Made by a program: the position numbers and the translations under genes. The notes under the pieces are model-generated. The model had not been told where the DNA came from, made no database searches, and saw only the letters and a program-made list of their open reading frames with translations. From contig OU015649.1 of NCBI GenBank assembly GCA_907165275.2, forward strand, positions 1,828,001 through 1,892,000: 64,000 bases of DNA, given 5' to 3'. This DNA is from Zygaena filipendulae (taxonomy: Eukaryota; Arthropoda; Insecta; Lepidoptera; Zygaenidae). Within the stretch, counting starts at the first letter, position 1. Each line of letters starts with the position of its first letter. Positions 55,841-64,000 of this stretch are shown here, piece by piece.

Positions 55841-56582
55841 AAGATGCACTCCGCAAATAGCTGGCCGAAAGTCTCAGAACCCCTCCCATCATCTATACCT
55901 GACACCTGACTCCATTGTCTTTGCTTTCATCATTTCTTCATAGTGACAATGAGATAAATCAATGACCTTTTATAATTAATCTAGAGCTATGTAAATATTT
56001 GTTAGTACGAACGAAGATAATATCATAAAATATCGCGTATAAATAAGATACGTAAATGAGCAAGATCTCTTACCTATCCAGAAGTATACAGATATCTAAA
56101 TAAATAATAGGTTTAATTTTTTCTCTCGCAGAAACCAATTAAGAATGTCCAAACACTCGTTACCAACCGGAGTTGCGTTAATCACTTTTGATTCGATAAG
56201 TTTTTTTTTTAATAATAGGTAAATAAGCAATAATTTTATTTCAAACTATAGCTTCGCTCATGTCTTCGCTTACTCTCGGATTTTCTCATGGAAATGGTTG
56301 ATTTCTTGAGGTATTTATATCTACCTACTTTTTGTGTTACATCATCTTGCACAGACGAGACGGTCTGATAATTTTTTTTTCTAAGTTTGATCTGGTTAAT
56401 ACACATCAAAACCGAAAAATATCAACCAAGAATTCTTTAATTTTATCAGTTTGTATTGATGTATAACCGTAAAATTTGTGTTATTTGAGTTTAACTGTGA
56501 AATACAGTGACAGTGTGGATGTTGTCAGGAATTTTTTGATCTCCGTTTAGCTCTTGAGGGTTGAGGTTATAGAATTGATAAA
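55841..56582. other. Unique DNA, no gene seen
   Basis: AT-rich with no motif of note. Confidence 0.35.
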
Positions 56583-56896
56583 AGGCATATTGATAAATTT
56601 TTTTTTAGCCCTCTTGTAGATATAATAATAAAAAATATTGGACACGTATTTTTTTTTACGTAAAAACGGCGATACATTGAGTTGAAATTTCGCGTGACGT
56701 CACTATCCGGACAGTTTGTATAGCGGTTTTAGCGGTTAGTGACGTCACGACCCCCTCACCCTAACCTTTAATGCGCTTTATCTCTGTATATATTAATTTA
56801 TTTGAAAAAGCAAAAAATACGTGTCTATTGTTTTGTCTATTTTCCAACTGACGGACTAATTAGAATTTTGATTTTCAAAAGTAGTCAACATCTCCA
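56583..56896 (+). mobile_element. CRE-bearing MITE M1, copy 11
   Basis: TTGGACACGTATTTTTTTTT, CGCGTGACGTCACTATCC, AGTGACGTCACGACC, TAATGCGCTTTATC, GACGGACTAATTAGAATTTT, AGTAGTCAACATCTCCATT. Both CRE octamers are intact. Confidence 0.74.
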
Positions 56897-57087
56897 TTGC
56901 TTATAATGACAACTGGCGCAGTGATTTATTGCAATAAATGTTAATTTTCATTTATTTGTTCTTAAACTTAAATCTGGAAAAGTTCTTGCCTGATTGTTTT
57001 GTAATTTTCATATTCATGTGTTTTAAAATTAATAAAAAAATAATAAAAAGTAAATGGTTGGTAAAAAATAAAAATATAATAATAGGC

Positions 57088-57235
57088 ACTAGCTGATCCA
57101 AGCGATTTCGTTCGCGTTCATTTAGAATTCCCGCGGGAATTCCGGGATATAAAAGTATCCAAATAATTAGCTTTCCAATTACTGCATTGTAAGGACCGAT
57201 GGCCATTATTTTAGGAGATTTAATGGATATATCCT
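57088..57235 (+). mobile_element. Head-family copy with variant head
   Basis: ACTAGCTGATCCAAGCG, ATTTCGTTCGCGTTCATTTA, GAATTCCCGCGGGAATTCC, GGGATATAAAAGTATCC. The head differs from all others while the CCCGCGGGAATTCCGGGAT block is intact. Confidence 0.55.
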
Positions 57236-57414
57236 AAAAGATATAAGATTAGATGTCATCACGAATCTTTTTTGTAGATCTATAACTAAAATATAGGAAT
57301 ATCTCAATATGCAATGTTTTGTTATACCCAAAAGCAGCGTTTTTAATGAATACCAAGCAACTTGGCTTTTTCCGACACTTTTCTACCAATTTACACAAAA
57401 CCTTGATAAATTAT

Positions 57415-57536
57415 ATATCTAAACCCTCTTGAATCACTCTATCTATTGGTGAAAACCGCATAAAAATCCGTTCAGTCGTATTTGAATTTATCGCGAACAG
57501 ACAGACAGACGCGGTGGAGGACTTTGTTTTAATAGA
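57415..57536 (+). repeat. Head-family tail fragment (TCTATCTATTGG subfamily)
   Basis: TTGAATCACTCTATCTATTG, GAAAACCGCATAAAAATCCG, ATCGCGAACAGACAGACAG, AGGACTTTGTTTTAATAG. Confidence 0.55.
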
Positions 57537-57725
57537 ACTACTGGCTGTCCCCCACGGTTTCACTCGCGGTAATTTCAAAGTTTCCGCGGAAATTCCAAGA
57601 TAAACTATAGTATAAATAAATAAATAATAAATATGAACAATTCTCATGAATCACTCTCTCTATTAGTGAAAACCGCATGAAAATCCGTTCAGTATCTATG
57701 TAGTTTTTGTGTTTATCGTGATTTC
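57537..57725 (+). mobile_element. Head-family copy (TCTATTAGTG subfamily)
   Basis: ACTGGCTGTCCCCCACGG head, TTTCAAAGTTTCCGCGGAAA, AAGATAAACTATAGTATAA, TGAATCACTCTCTCTATTAG, GTTCAGTATCTATGTAG, ending at GATTTCATTTTATACTAGG. It follows another tail directly, a tandem arrangement. Confidence 0.62.
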
Positions 57726-58310
57726 ATTTTATACTAGGTATGTAAAGATGTAGTAATGTAGTGACAAAGCAGCGCGCAACCTGGGGATGACGAAAACGTA
57801 ACGAAAACGTAACAGCATAAGGGTGGTAAATAAAAAAAAACATACATCCAATCGAACATAGAACCTCCTCCTTTTCGGAAGTCAGTTAAAAACAATCTTT
57901 CACAGCGACACAGCGTCGAATAAGTTTTACTACAACGACCCGTAAAACTTACATGCATGATATAATACTTTCAGACAACTTGACGGGTTGTCTTTTTTGT
58001 ATATTAATATTCGTCACAAGCACGAGTACTTACTTTCATCACATTATTATTCTCTATAGGTACCTACCTACCTACGAACATAAGAGAAATTTCGATAAGC
58101 AATACTTTCACACAATTTCTTCGTAGACAATCTCGCGTTCCCAACCAAGTGCCGAGTATCGGACGACCCAGGGTCGCTGTGATAGTGATATCATGCCGAT
58201 ACGAGATGATGACCGGAGAAAAGACAACAATCATATTATAATATTATCAGCTGTGTACATCCGACAGCTTTATTTGATGGCCATTGCTGCGCGCATCACG
58301 ACCGACAAGT
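57726..58310. other. Mostly unique DNA
   Basis: The CATACATCCAATCGAACATA/CCTCCTCCTTTTCGGAAGTC motif at 57830-57890 is a short dispersed repeat end shared with 47500. No gene was found. Confidence 0.4.
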
Positions 58311-58824
58311 GGACATAGATAAGCAATAGTGTGTCAACCCACACTGGAGAAATTTTGAGTAAATCGTGTTTTAAAAGTATTAGGAGCGCCATTTGTGTCA
58401 ACATTTTTTATGTTCAATATTTAGTTGCATATTTAAGTATTGTAATAAGATCAACACATAATTAAAAAACGTTCTCTAACTGTCAATAGATCGTTCTGAA
58501 TCAATAACTTGAGTTCTTTAATAATAATAATCCACTTCACAACACACAGATCTACTTGATCCCACACTAAGCTATGAGCTTGTGTCGTGGAAACCAAGCA
58601 AACGTGGTATATACTACACATATTATTACATATATATTATACTATATACATATATATACACACCCAGACTGGAAAATGGAACCCTGTATTCATCACACAA
58701 AGTCCACCCCCACCGGGAATCGAACCCGGAACCTCTTGATTAGCGGGCAGGCATGGTGACCATTGCGCCAATCGGGTCGTCAACTTAAATTTGTGGGTTA
58801 ACATGTTGTTGCTTATCTTTGTCC
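58311..58824 (-). mobile_element. MITE M2, copy 3, carrying a SINE
   Basis: Ends GGACATAGATAAGCAATAGT and the inverse of GGACAAAGATAAGCAACAAC. AAGT is duplicated on both sides (58307-58310, 58825-58828). The interior matches copy 2 until about 58510, where the SINE interrupts, and resumes at 58787. Confidence 0.78.
58511..58781 (-). mobile_element. tRNA-derived SINE (S1), copy 2, inside M2
   Basis: Minus-strand reading: GACGACCCGATTGGCGCAAT, B box GGTTCGATTCCCGGTGGG, ACAGGGTTCCATTTTCCAG, AGCTTAGTGTGGGATCAAGT and a tail of TTATTATTATTA. AACTT flanks both sides (58506-58510, 58782-58786), a possible 5-bp target duplication. It is colinear with 39285-39549. Confidence 0.8.
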
Positions 58825-58929
58825 AAGTAACCTATTACTTAGACTGTTTATAAAGGATTTTTTTTTGCTATTTTTAAGTATCTAATCCTTATCACAGATA
58901 GGTGATATAATACTATACTAGTATCCGTA

Positions 58930-59192
58930 TCCTTACTAATATTATAAACGTGAAAATTTGTATGTACGGATGTCTGTTACTCTTTCACGCAAAAAACTAC
59001 TGAATGGATTTTAATGAAACTTTACAATTTTATTGTACATCTTATACATAATATTATAGCTTATACATCAAAATAACACAAAGGGTACTTTTTACCTCAG
59101 AATTTCCGCGGGTGATGTTGAGTTAATTATTTTCATACTACCTACACGTTGTCAGAAGTACAGAAAACGGGTGAAACCGCGTGAAAAAGCTA
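58930..59192 (-). mobile_element. Head-family copy, full length, minus strand
   Basis: Tail first on the plus strand: CCTTACTAATATTATAAACG, TCTGTTACTCTTTCACGC, AAAACTACTGAATGGATTTT, then GTGAAACCGCGTGAAAAAGC at the head, ending CTAGTATTATT. Confidence 0.66.
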
Positions 59193-59207
59193 GTATTATT
59201 ATTTATT

Positions 59208-59320
59208 ATAAATACGAATGTGAGTTTGTTTGTTACGCTTTCACGCTATAACTACTCAACAGATGGTCATAATATTTTGCATATACCTACACGTGTCAGA
59301 GGCACAAAAAGGAGGACCAT
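59208..59320 (-). repeat. Head-family tail fragment, minus strand
   Basis: ATAAATACGAATGTGAGTTT, GTTTGTTACGCTTTCACGC, CTATAACTACTCAACAG, CATATACCTACACGTGTCAG. No head is attached. Confidence 0.55.
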
Positions 59321-59532
59321 AAAATGACCATAAACAAATAATAATAATAATAGGCAAGCACCAAAAAAGAGTTGAGAAGAGAAAAATAAATCACAATGCA
59401 AGATCAAGTGTCTAGACTACTCTAAACTTTAGACTCAGCGGTTGGAAGTTGATGTATACGTATCAAGTCTGGTGGGGGGAGATAAATTTAATGAGGACTA
59501 TTTGCTGTAGAAATAAATACAAAACATCATTA

Positions 59533-59646
59533 AGAAATTTTGCATACACGTTGTCAAAGGTATAGAGGACATAGGGTACTTTGTATCTTAGAATTCCCGC
59601 GGAAACTCCAAAATTACCGCGGGTGAAACCGCGGGGAACAGATAGT
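59533..59646 (-). mobile_element. Head-family 5' half, minus strand
   Basis: TTTGCATACACGTTGTCAAA, GAGGACATAGGGTACTTTG, GAATTCCCGCGGAAACTCC, GCGGGTGAAACCGCGGGGAA, CAGATAGTA. With 59208-59320 it may be one copy split by about 200 bp. Confidence 0.62.
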
Positions 59647-60145
59647 AAATATAAAATATGATCAACCTATCTTTTTTAGTTGTTAAACTCCAGTCATCTC
59701 ATCGGTTACGAACCTGAGTATAAAGTTAGCGAGTTATCGTTCGTCCCGACATTGATATAAATAAACAATCAAAGAATATAATACAATACCTAGGGACCTA
59801 TGTATCAAACACATTATATACCTACCTTTATACACGCATAGATAACGGTTTAACGAACTCGCTCGCACTTTGATTTGATAGAACAAACAAAAAAATAATA
59901 GACAAGATTAATTACCGAAGAAATTGCCTCTTTATCTGGTTAGTGATCCAGCACCTATACAGAGTGAATTTTTCAAATGGGCGTGAATGGCCAAATTCGA
60001 ACCTACAAAGATGAACGAAAAATGCTATTTTTAATTAACCAATACACGAATCACCATTCATTAATGTCATTTATAACGATCAAATTCTGAGAAGTAATAA
60101 TACTAGTAAAGGGCAAACTTACGGACAGGTCTCATTTTTCAGAAA
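59647..60145. other. Unique DNA, no gene seen
   Basis: No ORF or repeat landmarks. Confidence 0.35.
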
Positions 60146-60465
60146 ATAGGCTTGTATCCGGGGTATGAAAATCGAAATTCTGTTTAGTACGTCTTGTAGA
60201 TTAATAAAAAATAACAGACCCGTATTTTTTGCTTTTTCAAAATATTGAAAAAATACTAAGATAAAATGCATTAAAGTTTAGAAGTGGGGGCTCTTGCAAC
60301 ATAACGTGCTATAGAAGAATGGACTGTAGCACGGCGTGACGTCACGCGACATTTCAACTTATTTTATCTCCGTTATTTTTTGATTACGTAAAAAAAGAAA
60401 AAATACGTATCAAACGTTTTTTATTAATCTACAAGACGGACTAAATAATTTGGTTGACAAGCCCT
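60146..60465 (-). mobile_element. CRE-bearing MITE M1, copy 12
   Basis: GGGGTATGAAAATCGAAATT, TTAGTACGTCTTGTAGATTA at the left (a terminal-sequence switch compared with other copies), GGCGTGACGTCACGCGACAT, and at the right TACAAGACGGACTAAAT. Both ends carry the TTGTAGATT-type sequence. Confidence 0.65.
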
Positions 60466-60798
60466 TTACATTTTATTTTTCTGTCGTTCCGAACAACTGT
60501 ATTTTCTTAAAAATAACATTTTTCCTTTAAGTTGACATCCTTTAAGCAGCGCTTAAGTTGACATTTAAGTTTACTCCCAGAATTGGATCCGTTTATGCGA
60601 CGTTGTGTGATAGTGCAATAATAACAAAACAATATAATGAAACGAAAAAAATCCCAGCTAAGAAAATTAGTTTTAAAAAAGAATATACAGTAGTATATTA
60701 TTTCTTCTATATCCTCGTAGTTTCGGATTTGACTATCCATGCTCACATACCTAATATTGTATAATATTCGACTTGACTATGGACCACTCTGTATAATT

Positions 60799-61027
60799 GG
60801 ACGCAGATACGCAATAACATGTCAACCCATATAATTATGTTATTGATACCGAACGGTTTGCTGAGAGTTGTAGAACCTTTTTTTTAATTATGTGTTAACC
60901 TTACTACATCGTTAAAATAACAAAAAAATGTTAAACAAAAAAATTTTGACAAAAAATGGCGCTATAATTTTAAAACACGATTTACTTAAAATTTCTCCAT
61001 TGTGGGTTAACACAGTATTGCTTATCC
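60799..61027 (+). mobile_element. MITE M2, copy 4, right end damaged
   Basis: GGACGCAGATACGCAATAAC, TGTCAACCCATA, AAAAATGGCGCTATAATTTT, GTGGGTTAACACAGTATTGC. The right end stops at CTTATCC, six bases short of copies 1-3. AATT precedes the left end, but the right flank reads ATTA, so no clean duplication remains. Confidence 0.7.
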
Positions 61028-61356
61028 ATTATGAACTTACTAGCTATTATTGTTTTTAATAGACTCTAAAGACAATTCCACGAGTTCTATATCTTATCAA
61101 AATAAAAATTATTATATTTGCTTATCTCCACCGATAGTTCACTTAACGATTTTAAATAGTATTGTAATTAGGTAACAAAACTTCAAGGAAAATTTTTAAT
61201 ATCAACAAAGTAGGTTTACCTCGTGGCTAGTGGAGTTAATTTAACAATTTATTCCAAAACATAACATCTAATTAGTAAATGCACACTTTTAATAGTATTA
61301 AGTAGGCAGGTATAATATGTTATTTTTATTAAAACTAAACTTAAACAGCCGTACAA

Positions 61357-61362
61357 CTCACG
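61357..61362 (-). promoter_or_regulatory. Splice donor GTGAGT of the FOG-like first exon
   Basis: Minus strand CTTAAAC|GTGAGT, matching the GTRAGT consensus. It ends the exon after 13 codons plus one base (phase 1). Confidence 0.65.
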
Positions 61363-61402
61363 TTTAAGCGGCTTGGGGTTGCTCTGTTTCCTTCGTGACA
61401 TG
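61363..61402 (-). CDS. First coding exon of a FOG/ZFPM-type (u-shaped-like) zinc-finger co-regulator
   Basis: Translates to MSRRKQSNPKPLK followed by a split codon. Seen: an ATG with G at -3, 40 nt of coding, then GTGAGT. Known: the MSRRKQ..P N-terminus occurs in FOG/ZFPM, SALL and BCL11 proteins, is usually alone on a short first exon, and docks on the RBBP4/7 subunits of the NuRD co-repressor. The continuation SNP.+.K is closest to FOG, the partner of GATA factors (Drosophila u-shaped); SALL and BCL11 read AKPQH and GKPQH. Inferred: a nuclear zinc-finger co-repressor whose remaining exons lie beyond the left edge, giving a first intron of more than 60 kb. The frame is open upstream to 61551, but the motif works only at the extreme N-terminus, so I take this Met. 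Orthology to ush is likely, not proven. Confidence 0.68.
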
Positions 61403-61720
61403 ACCTGGTTACTCACACTCCTCGTCTCCGCACATGACACACACAGACCACTGTAATAAAAATAAACCACTCGATCGTGCGTATCAAACTTGCTAACTCG
61501 GCGAGCGCGTGTCGTTGACGTAACTTTGTAGCGCGACGGAGCGGCCGGCACGTGCTACCCGTGCGGCGGTCAGAACGCAACTGAATCTTCTACTACCGAG
61601 CTTTATTCGGGAGGCGTATTCAGGCACCAATTCGCAAGTCCTCACTCGTGGGCCGGGTCCGGACCCGCCCCATACTCCCCCCTCCCGCGACGTAGCCGTA
61701 GAGGCGTAGCGCCGTAAACA
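61403..61720 (-). promoter_or_regulatory. CpG-rich promoter/5'UTR region of the FOG-like gene
   Basis: Strongly CpG-rich unique DNA (GAGCGGCCGGCACGTG, CCCGCGACGTAGCC) immediately upstream of the first coding exon. A TCAGT initiator match lies at 61584-61580 on the minus strand. TTTATTTTTATTACAG just upstream of the uORF (about 61453) resembles a 3' splice site, so the leader may be spliced. The start site itself is not proven. Confidence 0.5.
61410..61436 (-). CDS. Eight-codon upstream ORF in the leader
   Basis: ATG at 61436 reads MCGDEECE then TAA (61412-61410), ending seven bases before the main ATG and out of frame with it. Such a uORF could lower translation of the main product. Whether it is in the mRNA depends on the unmapped start and splice sites. 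Confidence 0.35.
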
Positions 61721-61959
61721 TTTTCGTTTTCATCATTATAATTTTATTTTATTTTATCCTTATTCATTTGCAAGCAATTATCAAGGAAATAAATGTCAAA
61801 TAGGTGTATGTTACTCAGTAAGTGTTATGTTTTAACTCGGCTGACACTATTTTTGTACGGTAGAATACTGGAAAAGACACAAAGAGACTCTACATCTTTT
61901 CCTAGCCAGAAATCATACTGAATTACAAAAACAAACAAATTATACCTACCTATAATGTG

Positions 61960-62160
61960 CTACTGCACCACCTACCTACTGTTTTTACTGTAATAAATGT
62001 CTCCATACTCCACCTGGTAGCCTGGAAGAGATCGCTTCATAGTGGTAAGGCCGCCCTTTGAAGCCGCTTAATACTTCTGTCTTCAAATTTTTTGTCATTG
62101 TACTGTTGTGTGGTGTTCAATAAAGTGTTTTTCATTCATTCATTTCGTTTCATTCATTCA
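61960..62160 (+). repeat. LINE 3' end fragment (GGTAGCCTGGAAGAGATCGC family)
   Basis: CACCTGGTAGCCTGGAAGAG, GTGGTAAGGCCGCCCTTTG, GTTCAATAAAGTGTTTTTCA and a (TTCA)n tail. It is colinear with 2095-2270. Confidence 0.6.
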
Positions 62161-62304
62161 AACTTGTGTTGAATTTGTCTAAAGTTGCACTGGTTACACA
62201 TTAGTGAAGTCTTTGCCCAGAATATCCTCTAAATCTAGAAAGATTCATAACCCTAACTCATATTGCAAACGTGGTTGGGCATTTTTTTGTTCGGTTGTTC
62301 TGTT

Positions 62305-62455
62305 TGTTTATTTTTTTTTATGCTTTCAGGCTTTGACATCTCAACCGATCATCATGAAATTTTACATCTACGTTGTAGCGTACAGAAAAGGAAATAGGTT
62401 ATTTTGTTTAGGAATTCCTGCGGGAACTCCTAAATTAAAGCTGGCGAAAACGTGA
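62305..62455 (-). mobile_element. Head-family copy, decayed head, minus strand
   Basis: TTTCAGGCTTTGACATCTCA, CGATCATCATGAAATTTTAC, TACAGAAAAGGAAATAGG, GGAATTCCTGCGGGAACTCC. The head is reduced to GCTGGCGAAAACGTG. Confidence 0.5.
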
Positions 62456-62465
62456 AATGTATTAG

Positions 62466-62660
62466 TGTTGTATTATCCTTACCTATATTGTATATTTTAC
62501 GATGTGCACCCACCACCCGCTTCTCGTCACCTAAAGGTTGCCTTGAAATGATTGCCCCTTAGCAATGAGACCGCTTTTTGCTCTATCCTTTCTCCCTATT
62601 TTATTTGTTGATTTCTGTGTTTCTTCTGGGGCAGTTAAGTATTTTTGAATTTGAATTTCA
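62466..62660 (+). repeat. LINE 3' end fragment, decayed
   Basis: AGGTTGCCTTGAAATGATTG, CCCCTTAGCAATGAGACCGC and TTCTTCTGGGGCAGTTAAGT resemble the GCCTGGAAGAGATCGC..AT.AGACCGCC block, ending with TTTGAATTTGAATTTC. Confidence 0.45.
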
Positions 62661-62796
62661 AAAGGATTTTGATTCTTCAAACATCTAGGTAGGTACTAGG
62701 TATTACATATATCAGCGTGTGCGACTAAAGCAGTTACTTCGCAAAGCCAAGGTTGACTGGAACACACGTCTGTCAGTTGCTTTGTGGTCAAGAAAA

Positions 62797-63262
62797 ATAG
62801 GCATGATTCCAAGGTATAAAATCAAAATTCTATTTAGTCCGTCGGTTAGAGATAGTAAAAAAATAAAAGACATTTATTTTTTGCTTTTTCGAATTATTGA
62901 AAAAATACTTAGATAAAACGCATTAAAGTTTAGGAGTGGGAGGTCGGCGGGAGGAATTTCAACTTAATGTGTCGCAGTTATTTTTTGATTACGTAAAAAA
63001 AAGGAAAAATATGTGTCCATATTTTTTATTAGCTTGCATTTCCCCGCGGTTTCACCCGCAGTAATTTCGGAGTTCCCATCCGAACTCCTTCTCTGTACCC
63101 CTGACAACGTGCATGCAAAATTTCATGACGATCGGTTGAGCCGTTAAGGCGTGAAAGCGTTACGAACAAACAAACTCACTTTCGCATTTATAATATTAGT
63201 AAGGAAGTAAGGATTCATCTACAAGACGGACTAAAAATTAAAATATAGTCATCATGCCCATT
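62797..63262 (-). mobile_element. CRE-bearing MITE M1, copy 13, carrying a head-family insertion
   Basis: Left TAGGCATGATTCCAAGGTAT, TTTAGTCCGTCGGTTAG, AACGCATTAAAGTTTAGG. The CRE block is deleted (GGTCGGCGGGAGGAATTTC). It continues to GTGTCCATATTTTTTATTA at 63030, resumes at 63215 with CATCTACAAGACGGACTAAA, and ends GTCATCATGCCCATT. Confidence 0.7.
63031..63214 (+). mobile_element. Head-family copy inserted in M1
   Basis: GCATTTCCCCGCGG head, TTTCGGAGTTCCCATCCG, a short deletion, CTCTGTACCCCTGACAACGT, GACGATCGGTTGAGCCG and the tail CGCATTTATAATATTAGTAA. It interrupts the AATAATCTACAAGACGG end of the MITE. Confidence 0.72.
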
Positions 63263-63447
63263 GGATAAAACCGAACAATATTATTGTAAAGAGTCAACAA
63301 TTATTTCTCATAGTATAGATTATCCACTAGTTGAAGGATACATATCGGTTCAATATCTACTAGTTTAAGGTTACATATCGGCTTTTTCACTATGAAAATA
63401 AATAAAATAATATATGGTTCCTCTTGACGATTAGATCGAGTTGCCAG

Positions 63448-63708
63448 AAGGCGGTGCTGAAACGCGTCCGTGGGTCGTCGCCGCCCCCCGGCCTCATCAC
63501 CCCGCAGCCGTCTGAGCGCTCCCGGGTGGAGCTGTCGCGGCTGACGCTGGCCACCCCGCCACCGGAGCGGTGCTGCCGGCCGTCCGTCATCATGCGCGCC
63601 CACAAGGACGGCACCTGCAGCCCGGAGCCGCTGCCGCCGCCGCCCGAGGACGTCAACATACTGAAAACGCTCAAGTTCAAAATAAACCGAGGGCAGAGTT
63701 ACTACTAG
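63448..63708 (+). CDS. C-terminal coding exon of an unrecognised gene
   Basis: From a TTGCCAG acceptor at 63447 the frame runs KAVLKRVRGSSPPPGLITPQ, PSERSRVELSRLTLATPPPE, RCCRPSVIMRAHKDGTCSPE, PLPPPPEDVNILKTLKF, KINRGQSYY and TAG, 86 residues plus stop. Nearly every codon in the first three quarters ends in G or C in an AT-rich region, strong evidence of real coding. The product is Pro/Ser/Arg-rich with a basic end and no domain I recognise, probably a disordered tail. A second acceptor (GATTAG at 63434) would add four residues in the same frame. Earlier exons must lie to the left, antisense to the FOG-like gene. Opposite-strand frames across it have poorer codon structure. Confidence 0.62.
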   Translation, partial: KAVLKRVRGSSPPPGLITPQPSERSRVELSRLTLATPPPERCCRPSVIMRAHKDGTCSPEPLPPPPEDVNILKTLKFKINRGQSYY

Positions 63709-63906
63709 TTCTTTCCATCATTTTAGAATTCTTTGTTTCGGCATATCAAGTAGTTCTTCCTCACTATGCAACCTGTCTCCTCTTCCTTCGAAGTGTGTTC
63801 AGCGGTTGAGGCGAGAAAAAGGTAATAGAGTTACTTTTGCACTTATCAAGATAAATAATAAATATATTGTAATACATAATTATATTATACCGTCACAATA
63901 TTGTCT
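63709..63906 (+). other. Probable 3'UTR with AATAAA and a decayed repeat tail
   Basis: TTCAGCGGTTGAGGCGAGAA and AGAGTTACTTTTGCACTTAT are remnants of a head-family tail. AATAAA at 63857-63862 is a possible polyadenylation signal for the exon at 63448. Confidence 0.4.
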
Positions 63907-64000
63907 ACTAGCTGAGGCCTGCGGTTTCACCCGCGTGATTTTCGAAATCCCCGCAGGAACTCCAAAGTACCCTAATTTACTTTTTATAACATCAGCTAAT
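63907..64000 (+). mobile_element. Head-family copy cut by the window edge
   Basis: ACTAGCTGAGGCCTGCGG head, TTTCACCCGCGTGATTTTCG, ATCCCCGCAGGAACTCCAAA, TTATAACATCAGCTAAT. It belongs to the CAGGAACTCC subfamily and runs off the window. Confidence 0.66.

Noticed and set aside
61249..61551. A 100-codon minus-strand ORF containing MSRRKQ internally
   Set aside because: Reading it as one exon would bury a motif that works only at the protein N-terminus and would read through the GTGAGT donor. A short first exon fits the family better.
63301..63680. Minus-strand frames rich in Gly, Ser and Arg opposite the exon at 63448
   Set aside because: They are shadows of the GC3-rich plus-strand frame and lack splice signals or a motif.

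Overview
This is AT-rich nuclear DNA from an insect, almost certainly a moth or butterfly (Lepidoptera). There are no bacterial-type operons, no rRNA and no free-standing tRNA genes. Most of the window is built from short interspersed elements. The commonest is a family whose head reads CTAGCTGTGCCCCGCGG followed by TTTCACCCGCG, present in well over 30 copies on both strands; in my experience this head is typical of lepidopteran genomes. A short (CCTAA)n run is compatible with the insect TTAGG telomere repeat.

Host genes sit only at the right-hand end. On the minus strand at 61363-61402 is a 13-codon first coding exon, MSRRKQSNPKPLK, followed by a GTGAGT splice donor. MSRRKQ is the N-terminal NuRD-recruiting motif of FOG/ZFPM, SALL and BCL11 zinc-finger regulators, and this version is closest to FOG (Drosophila u-shaped). 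A CpG-rich promoter/5'UTR block with a short upstream ORF lies just upstream (61403-61720). I see no second exon to the left, so about 1-61362 is probably the 5' part of a first intron longer than 60 kb. On the plus strand at 63448-63708 is a very GC3-rich C-terminal exon of another gene that I do not recognise. Its earlier exons must lie to the left, antisense to the FOG-like gene. A CpG-rich block ending in GTAAGT at 10470-10821 is one candidate for such an exon.

Layout. 0-9 kb: a hAT-like element with an 8-bp target duplication (1217-1733), LINE 3' ends, tandem head-family copies, and a scrambled Ty1/copia element (7307-8775). 10-15 kb: the candidate plus-strand exon, a dispersed SINE-like repeat and mostly unique DNA. 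14.8-20.5 kb: a LINE 3' end, two copies of a 310-bp MITE, then a Tc1-like transposon (16054-20489, perfect 27-bp terminal repeats, TA duplication). The Tc1 transposase gene is split by two separate 1.4-kb elements; the first is a foldback element with a 9-bp target duplication. 20-32 kb: head-family copies, a second MITE family and unique DNA. 32-43 kb: two inverted copies of a MITE with 4-bp duplications, a TA-flanked MITE, a second hAT-like element, a pair of opposed 350-bp elements around a tRNA-derived SINE, and another MITE. 43-60 kb: sparse repeats, an RTE-type LINE remnant, and the 4-bp-duplication MITE carrying a second SINE. 61-64 kb: the two host exons.

The transposon layers can be ordered in time because the target duplications can be read. 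All transposon coding remnants are broken. Family names come from motifs and target duplications read in the sequence; no database search was possible.
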